DNA of 64,000 bases from Prostheceraeus crozeri (taxonomy: Eukaryota > Platyhelminthes > Polycladida > Euryleptidae): positions 1 through 64,000 of the forward strand of contig CAJQUW010001113.1 of the NCBI GenBank assembly GCA_907163375.1, read 5' to 3'. Every line of letters starts with the position of its first letter. The first letter of the stretch is position 1. The position numbers and the translations under genes are program-made. The notes under the pieces were generated by a model, which saw only the letters and a list, made by a program, of their open reading frames with translations, did not search any database and was not told the origin of the DNA. This document shows, one piece after another, positions 56,887 through 64,000 of this stretch.

Positions 56887-57770
56887 CCCTATCTGGCCTG
56901 GGGAGGGGCCGATTCGGCCCCGCCCTAGATACTTTTTAATCCCACAGCTGAACGTCTTTGTGTGAGAAGTCTACCTTCCGTGACTTTTCCGCACTTTTAA
57001 TTGCGCATCTTTTGAGAGTAAAAGATTTAATTTTGGCCAAATATTTTGGCCGTACGAGCTAAATGAAAACTAGTTACGACGCCTAAAAATCGTTGGAATT
57101 TACCTTCTGCTCTCATTTCAAACTTTTTCTCAAATAAATTAATGTAGTGTTGCATATTAGACACAAATTAATGATTTTGATAACATCAATGCTTTTTATA
57201 ATATGACATTGGGATAGTATTTGAATGCTTTTTAGTCTATATCCTCCATATACTACTCATGAATGAATAGTAGAATAATTAACATTTTCTCATTTTTTAC
57301 ACGAATAATGAAACTTTTGGAAAAACGCATCATTGTAATAATTGCGTATTTGTCTTCATTTAGGTTTCTTTGTGATAATATATTCTAGCTAATGATAGAT
57401 AGCCAATTTGGAATGAAATTTATGTCAATATATCTGATGAAAAAACAACTTTTTACTGTTTGAATGTTTGAAATTTGAAATAGTATTCATACAGCATTAT
57501 TATACATGTGTGAATCAAAGCAATAAATTAGCATTGATATAGGAAGAAACATGCCAGATAGAACACTTTCACGTCATGTTTTAGTATTTCTAACATTCCG
57601 AAGCGATTGGTTTTTAACAATAAAAAGTATCTAAAATTTGTAAAAAATGCACTTTCAAATTTTAAATTGCTATTTATAGCATGGAGAAATTAAAGTTTTG
57701 AAAAACCGACTCCACCACTGAAAAGATCATGCCCGAAATATAGTATGCATGTAATTTCATTAAATTTGAG
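56887..57770. mobile_element. Truncated piggyBac-type MITE (sibling of 17715-18993)
   Basis: Begins CCCTATCTGGCCTGGGGAGG after TTAA and follows the sibling closely, apart from about 130 extra bases at 57485-57620. It stops at 57770, before the right terminus, which is missing. Repeat X2 follows immediately. Confidence 0.88.
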
Positions 57771-57776
57771 TAGCAA

Positions 57777-57986
57777 CAATAGCAACAAAATCCAGGCGGA
57801 AAAAAGATATGTGGTTCAATCCTCCATTCATTGCAAATGTGAAAACTGACGAAGAAGACAATTATTGCCATTAATCAAAATACATAACCCCACTCATCAC
57901 AAATAACACAGTCTCCTCAATAAAAACAATGTGAAATTGAAATTCATGTGTGTTAACAAATTCATCAAAAGCAGAAGAAACTTTAA
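57777..57986 (+). repeat. 210-bp direct repeat X2
   Basis: Second copy of 56677-56886. It ends in the same TTAA (57983-57986), here followed by unique sequence with no element inserted. Confidence 0.9.
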
Positions 57987-58214
57987 ACAAATAAACAAAT
58001 TGTAATTTGTAGAAGCAAAAATGGATGCCCCTTTAACACAATGTAGGCCTACATCCATCATTAAAGTTGCAGTGACCTACCAATAACAAAAGCAACTACT
58101 GCGGCATGTGTAGAGGGTGACCTCAAGGGCCGATAATAATAAAAAGTCATTGAACAACAAACGATATAGAAATTAAACTTCGTTGTCACAATACATATAT
58201 GGTCACTGAAAAAC

Positions 58215-59280
58215 AAAGTACCATTAAAGTCTTAAAATATCGACCCCTTGGTTCTACAACCTCAGCTATAGTTGCGACCATATATCAAAATGCCTCGATG
58301 ATCGTGATACATCATCCGTCAACGTGTATTGCTTGGATTTATCAAGAGTCTTTGACAAACTCCAACATTGTCGTCTGATCAATTTTCTTGAATCTCATGG
58401 AGTTGATCACGGTTTTTTGAGGTGGTTATTCTCCTTTCTTTCTGAACGTACATGAGTGTGAAGATCAAAAGTCACATTGGTCCTATGGTACCTCTACCGT
58501 CTGGTGTCGCACAAAGATCAGTACTTGGGCCTTACCTTTTTGCTGCCTTTATGGGTTCTCTCAGGTTCGAAGACAGTGCTCACAATGTAAAAGCAACCAA
58601 GTATGCTGATGACATTACCATTGTTGAACCTCTGTGTTACAACCAGACCCCTATCATTCATATTGATGCATGTAAGGCTGCTTTTGATAATGCTGGTCTT
58701 CCTCTAAATAGACAAAAATGCATGCAAATATGTGTCAAGCGCTCTCATGATTCTTTTTGTCATATGAACAATGGTTTTAAAGCTGTTGAGTCATGTAAAA
58801 TTCTTGGATTTTTTATTGACTGTAGCATGAAATGGGACCTTCAAGTTGTCTCATGTGTTAAAGGTCGCTTCTCAAAGACTCCACATTGTTAGATGTCTTA
58901 AACACATTTTGTCATCAATTGATTTGATTATTGTTTATCACTCTATGATTACTTCACTTTTCTTGTATGCGTCAACCGTTTACGGAGCTTTACCTGTGAC
59001 TCTCCTGCAAAAGTTTGAGCGATTTCAAAAGCGCAGTCATCGTTTAATTTGTAACTCGTCATGCAATTGTGATGCATTCCCTGATTTGTCAATTCGTTTT
59101 CATAAAGCTTCAATCAAGTTATTGGCATGTTCTGAGACTCATCAGTTCCATCCCTTGCATCATTTGGTCCCTGAACGGCTACCTCACACGCAAAAGTTAT
59201 CGGTTCCTTTCTCTCGTACCCAAAGACGTTTGAACTCATTTCTCCCTTGGGCGACGATCTTATGTAACTTATAATGTCTT
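58215..59280 (+). pseudogene. CR1/Jockey-like LINE, 5'-truncated and frameshifted RT
   Basis: Readable parts in order: YRPLGSTTSAIVATIY, VYCLDLSRVFDKLQHCRLIN (motif A), LRWLFSFLSER, SGVAQRSVLGPYLFAAFM (motif B, with a changed PQG), ATKYADDITIVEPL (motif C), CKILGFFIDCSMKWDLQV, and HVLKVASQRLHIVRCLKHIL. After a frameshift near 58850 it continues to FERFQKRSHRLICNS. Stops and shifts (58260, 58450, 58850) make it inactive. A CTA microsatellite at 59403-59424 may mark the 3' end of the element, as LINEs of this group often end in short tandem repeats. Confidence 0.9.
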
Positions 59281-59402
59281 CCTTCTTTACATTCGCATGC
59301 TTGCTCACTTGATTATTTTACTTGGTTTATTGTCTATTTTGTATTTAACAGTTTTTGTACCAAATGTGATTGCTTGCGATTATCAATCTTTGAAAATATA
59401 CG

Positions 59403-59424
59403 CTACTACTACTACTACTACTAA
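59403..59424 (+). repeat. (CTA)n tract, likely LINE 3' end
   Basis: CTACTACTACTACTACTA-type run, 125 bp after the end of the LINE frame. Confidence 0.8.
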
Positions 59425-59524
59425 GTGCCTAATGCCAGCCAGGTTGCTTCATCTATACGTTGTTTCATGGTTTTTCGCATTCGCTCTTTGTTTTGATGAC
59501 CAATAAGTCACTCGAGGTGAACAA

Positions 59525-60072
59525 TTGTCCCTGTGGACAACAAGGGCAATATCAAAGACAATGTTTGGGATCTTGTTGCTTCAATTATGGCAACAAATCA
59601 AGGAGCCCACACGACAGAATCTGATGACCGGTTTCAAGACATGTGGAATCTCTCCCCTCGATTCCAATGAAGCGTGTCGTTGGGACAAGCAAGCACAAGG
59701 AAGCAAGACAAGGTCAAGATATCTGCAGAGATTTGGATGCTTCTCTAGTTAGCATTCTGACCAGCATGCGTGGACTACAGTGAAGAGGGTTAGAGGCGCC
59801 AAGGTGACTGCTGGCCGCCCAATACAAAGTGACATTATCAAATCGCAACAAGATCGTCAACGCAAACCGTGTCCACAAGCTCCGACAATGACAATGCAGA
59901 TGAGGAAGAAGAATGTGGAATATGTTCAATCGAATTCAGCAAATCCAGTGGTGCAGACTGGATCCAGTGCACATCATGCTTGATCTGGACGTGTGGAGAT
60001 TGCAGCAAATCAACAACAGACAGATATTATAAATGTATTCTATGCTCATCATATGCTGGAATTACACTGTAG
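59525..60072 (+). pseudogene. Tigger/pogo-like DDE_1 transposase, C-terminal part
   Basis: NLMTGFKTCGISPLDSNE matches the conserved end of pogo-type DDE_1 transposases (xxxGFRxxGIxPxxxxxV). KRVRGAKVTAGRPIQSD and an acidic linker (SSDNDNADEEEE) follow. A C-terminal zinc finger then reads ECGICSIEFSKSSGADWIQC and CTSCLIWTCGDC ... YYKCILC before a TGT-TAG stop at 60072. A finger with DWIQCxxCxxW is common at the end of Tigger-type proteins. Frame changes occur at about 59750 and 59865. No DDE core was seen upstream. Confidence 0.78.
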
Positions 60073-60609
60073 AATTTTGATGGATGGCCTTTTTTTAATT
60101 TCTTATGAATTGTTTTTACGGGTCTTTAACGGGTGGCTGTAATTAGCCTGATTTTTTTTTAAAATTGATACCACCCGGAAAATTTATTTCAGGGTTGAAG
60201 ATAACTCCAAATTCCAAAATTTAAACTAGATTCATAAATCAAATTCGATTCCTGCACTTCATAGCGGTGAAATAGAGTCTTTTGACAAACCAAATAAAAA
60301 ATGATTGAAAAAATACATGAAAAAGTGGCTGTAATTAGCCCGTATTACGGCTAGCCTGGTTAATATCAAATGGAGGATATATCTCAACAAACAAACACAG
60401 ACGCCAATACTGCATTCTATGTCTATCTGAAAAAATCACATTATCGCTGCCAATTCAGAAACATTATAAACTAGGAAGCTGAAAAGTATCAAAATGCAGA
60501 CATCGACTAAAATTTTTGCTGTCCACTGATACACCACAGACTATCATACACAAATATTTGAAATCTGTGTAACCGTGATTCACATGATCGTGCAACTGAG
60601 CTCATAGAT
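60073..60609. other. 3' region of the Tigger-like element
   Basis: GTGGCTGTAATTAGCC occurs twice (near 60124 and 60325), bracketing about 200 bp. The second may be close to the element's end. No gene. Confidence 0.4.
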
Positions 60610-61240
60610 AATGCTAGCGTCCATGGGGCAATCATGATTTCTTTGGACTTTTTGCGGGCGTTCGACACTATTCCTCATTGGAAACTCATAGATACACTTT
60701 CATCAGATTTCGCATCATGGATCAAAGACTATTTGAGAGATAGAGAATATGTGAAACACGGCGCCTCTGTTGTGCCTCTAGGGGCAATGCCTGTTTGTTT
60801 CATTTGGCTGATATAAGGAAGCACGCTGATGATGAAGTACGCTAAATAAAAATATATGTATATTGAAAATCTAACGTTATTAAGCGACCATCACTTGCAT
60901 TGGATTAATGCCATGAATTGAAACTTCTTGGTCTTACATGCGATTGCAATTTCAAATGGTAATCGCATATTCTTGAAGTCAGTAAGGAGGCAAGTCAGCG
61001 CATTTATCTGCTCAGAAGCATGCGGAGATATCTGACCAAAAAAAAGCGTGTGCTATAATGTACAATGCTGTACGCTTTATCAGATCTGTCCTAGAATACA
61101 ACGCACCTGTGTTTGCGGTGCGATTACAGAGACGATGCCATAGAATTATTTGTGAAGCGGGTTACAGCTGCTCACTCTTGTACACGATAAACAAATTGCG
61201 CCTGAAAAGTTCAAGAAAATTCAGCACAATTTATTGAATG
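60610..61240 (+). pseudogene. LINE reverse transcriptase remnant
   Basis: ISLDFLRAFDTIPHWKLIDT (motif A) is followed by FASWIKDYLRDREYV. Then come a lone ADDE trace near 60830, LLGLTCDCNFKW and ASQRIYLLRSMRRYL. YNAVRFIRSVLEYNAPVFAV and RLQRRCHRIICE near 61060-61185 complete the series. The order is that of a CR1/Jockey-group RT, but the segment between motifs A and C is deleted and several frameshifts occur. Confidence 0.85.
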
Positions 61241-61417
61241 AACATTTCCCTGTTTTTCTAAAAAATACTGCTTCACAGTTTATGATGCCAATCATGCGTA
61301 TTGGGCGACGAGCGAAGTCATTCTTTCCTTCTTGCATCAATGAATATAACCTAAGACATTGAATGGAGAGATTCTGGACCTGTCTTGACCAATATATCTT
61401 TTCTTGCATCCTCTTCT

Positions 61418-61807
61418 GGGGTCGTCTCATAACAGCGAATCTTAAAACAGCGAAGCCTCATAATAGCGAAAACGTATTGCATAATCTGAAGAAGTCATCG
61501 ATGTTTGCTTGATTCTCAATGAACTCAGTCGCCAAGCTCATGCCAAGGCCTCCTCGCACATAATGGGTTTTTGGAAAATATATTTTATATACTTTCTAAT
61601 TTTTAATATTTCATATACATTGTACAAGGTATATGTACAGCATATAAGGAAATTTATATCCTTTTCAGTGGCACTGATGATGTGTATTATTTACTAATCC
61701 AATTGCCGTTAATAAATTATATAAACATAATTTCTCGAGGACTCCTTCAGATTATGCAATACGTTTTCGCTATTTTGAGATTCGCTAATGCTTCGAGACT
61801 GAGCCCC
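61418..61807. mobile_element. 390-bp MITE with GGGG ends and TCTTCT duplication
   Basis: Arms 61418-61492 and about 61743-61807 are inverted (shared AATAGCGAAAACGTATTGCA and AATCTGAAG). The direct repeat TCTTCT (61412-61417 and 61808-61813), extendable to CCTCTTCT if end bases are shared, suggests a 6-8-bp target duplication. The superfamily is not certain; hAT or a related group is possible. Confidence 0.8.
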
Positions 61808-62192
61808 TCTTCTAACTTGTATTGATGATTTTCATTCAACAATATATGCAGTTATTACTAATTAAGCATGCAGCCACAAAAATGTTTAGATATAACTTAA
61901 ATGTCACGTACACGATCGAAAAACTTCTGTTAGTCATTCTCGAGGCTTTATTTATAAAAAGACAAAAGCCCATTTTATGATCACAGAAGGAATTCGCGTT
62001 GCAACTATAGCTGTCCAGGTGAATGCAAAATGTATTCACCTGTCGTCAGTCTTTCAAGTTTGTCGATCAGTTGCATCTGGGTCCACTTTGAAAAGAACTG
62101 GCGAAGGATTTTGGTGTGTTTTGAATTTCCCTTTGTAATCTTTCTGTAATATGATTTCGAGTGTGTCTCCTATCTATATAGAATGTAAACTG

Positions 62193-62388
62193 CTATTTAT
62201 CAGAGGAGTCCCGTCAAAACAGATTTACGTTTTTATACGCAGTTTATTGCGAGTACTTTCGGACACTACCGGAGTCCATCGTCAGGACGACGATGACGAT
62301 GGACTCCGGTGTTGTCCGAAAGTACTCGCAATAAACTGCGTATACGTAAAAACATAGATCTGTTTTGACGGGACTCCTCTGATAAATA
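62193..62388. mobile_element. 196-bp foldback MITE, TA-flanked
   Basis: TTTATCAGAGGAGTCCCGTC on the left and its exact inverse on the right, with nearly perfect pairing to a small loop around 62290 (CATCGTCAGGACGACGATG). TA lies at both edges, fitting Tc1/mariner-type mobilisation. Confidence 0.88.
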
Positions 62389-64000
62389 CCAATGGATTCA
62401 AACCCGTTATTCGAAACTAGAATGTAAACTCATTGCACTTCGCAATAATTGGGAAATGCATATGTCAGGAATATTTTTTGCTAGAATGAATAGCAGTTTT
62501 TTAAGAAAAATAGAAAAAAAAATTTTTGTTCATAAATGAATTCACACGTACATGCATTTCCTCTCAATTAGTTTTAAGACGCTAGTGAATGGCTGCGAAT
62601 CATCATTTCTTTATCTACGACACTGATATTTGGAGCAGATTTTGTTTTGCTATCAATGCAAGAAAAACGTGCTCGGGTTTTTGGCAAGAACCAAAGATAC
62701 TTAGAGTATTTGGATAAATGAAGAAAGACGAACTTTCTCAGATCGCGAAGTGATCTCAAAATGATGATAAATTGGCAATCGAAATGAATGAGGCATCACT
62801 TAAGCACTGTCTCCCATTCTAATGAAGTTTTTCGCATCTCAGTGTTTATAAATTAAATTATTTTGATTTGATAAGTCAACAGATTGATCGGTAAATTGGC
62901 TGGATTTGAAAGGCTGCAATAATTGGTTCATAGTGAGCCTCATTGTCAATTTCATTACTTCAGACCACTTAACGAAGGGCCTTTGATAATGAGTGAGTCA
63001 TTTGACTGATAGTCAACAATGAGCCTTTAGTTTCGCTTGCGTAATAAGTGACAATCACCGCTATTGTTCGATGAAAGGTTTGCTTAACATTATATTTGGA
63101 CTCCAAATGAAACTTGCTATGTTATCAATTGGATTACCATATTTAAGTTTATCTCCCGTTAACTTGTTTATGACTTGTACTCTACAGAAATCTTGCGATT
63201 TGATCACAAAAGAATCCATGCCAAGTTTTGATGAATTTGAGAAATTATTTGGCAGAGAAGCCGCACTTTCAAACATGAAATTGAGAGGAAAATACAGAAT
63301 GGAAAGTAAATTGCAGAAGAGGATTTACAAGATGAAAGACAGATGGAAATATTGAAATGAATAAAAGAATTAAAGGCGATACTGAAATTACTGAAGAAAA
63401 AGCAGAACGAATCCTCAGTCTTGAATAATTGAAGCACAAATTTCCTTTGCATTGCAATTAATTGCAACTAATTGGTCGCAATTCATTGATTGATGATAAA
63501 ATATAATTGCAATTCATTGATTGGCGTCAGGCAAGAGTTGCAATTAATTGATAGAATAATTAGTATTACAAAATGCGAAACACTTCAAGTCAACAGATTC
63601 GCAATTTTACTCAATCAAATATCCATAGCTGAACCGTGGAATTGGATGTTTAAGAAAGTTTTCTTTACTTTCAGGACTCTGGAGCTTTGGAGTGGTGCGG
63701 TAGTGAACGTGCAGTATATTTTTAAATATTTCTTATTTAAATGTACTGGTTGTATAATTTTCAAATGGCCTAAAACAGGAACTAATTGTTGCAGTGAGTA
63801 TATAGTTGTGTATATGAAGCATTCAAAGAACGTTGTACTTAATGTCTAATGCCTGTACATGTTGGTATACTCACTATTCATTTCCATGGCTAACAAGCCA
63901 CAATACAAACATGCAGAGGCAGACTAACGCACTGAACTGGAGTTATGAAAGTCGAAAATGAAAGTAAGCAATGAAAAAAACAATGATAAACGTAGCATAT
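62389..64000. other. No recognised gene; unassigned frames
   Basis: A plus-strand frame at 63071-63355 (94 codons) has a coding-like charged end (SFDEFEKLFGREAALSN, then KLQKRIYKMKDRWKY). Another at 63490-63849 (119 codons) is Ile/Phe-rich. Neither matches a family I know. TTGCAATTAATTG-type words repeat at 63455-63555. Confidence 0.3.

Overview
This is an AT-rich stretch of an animal nuclear genome, dominated by dead or non-autonomous transposable elements. Nothing in it is prokaryotic: there are no operons, no ribosome-binding sites and almost no long open frames. It holds poly(A) and TTAA/TA insertion signatures, a metazoan EGF-repeat membrane protein and a eukaryotic tRNA-Thr. The element mix (Tc1/mariner, piggyBac, hAT, CR1/Jockey-like LINEs, Penelope-like GIY-YIG elements, a Tigger/pogo-like transposase and a SANT-carrying MITE), together with very frequent TAGGCCTA and TACATGTA words, suggests a marine invertebrate. 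I cannot name the phylum from sequence alone.

Layout. 0-0.5 kb: a small spliced gene model on the minus strand. 1.6-2.8 kb: a G-run-rich repeat block including a 67-base G homopolymer. 3.0-4.2 and 8.0-9.8 kb: two copies of one Tc1-like transposon. The first has an in-frame internal deletion; the second is broken by a 122-bp palindrome. 7.0-7.7 kb: a deleted hAT element with a perfect 8-bp target duplication. 12.5-13.5 kb: the best host gene candidate, an intronless EGF-domain type I membrane protein. 14-22 kb: a LINE tail, a CACTA-ended MITE, a TTAA-flanked MITE carrying a transplanted 432-bp segment, and a hAT/BED element. 22-28.4 kb: a Penelope-like remnant and two decayed piggyBac elements. 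29-39 kb: local duplications, long-TIR and hAT MITEs, tRNA-Thr(AGT), a SANT-carrying MITE and a second Tc1-type transposase. 39.2-39.7 kb: a 60-bp minisatellite. 40.8-44.3 kb: more MITEs, including one inserted at the exact centre of a relative, and a tandem pair of tRNA-like sequences. 46-53 kb: Tc1, LINE and Penelope remnants and a minisatellite repeat family. 56.6-58.0 kb: a duplication that looks like the footprint of a seamless piggyBac excision. 58.2-61.3 kb: two LINE RT remnants around a Tigger-like transposase tail. 61.4-62.4 kb: two more MITEs.

There is no pathway or gene system here beyond transposition. The genes that can be recognised are transposases and reverse transcriptases that no longer work, plus one likely cell-surface receptor or ligand and one tRNA. 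The most informative content is structural: target-site duplications, nested insertions and short local duplications that let the insertion history be read. I saw no convincing undescribed biochemical system.
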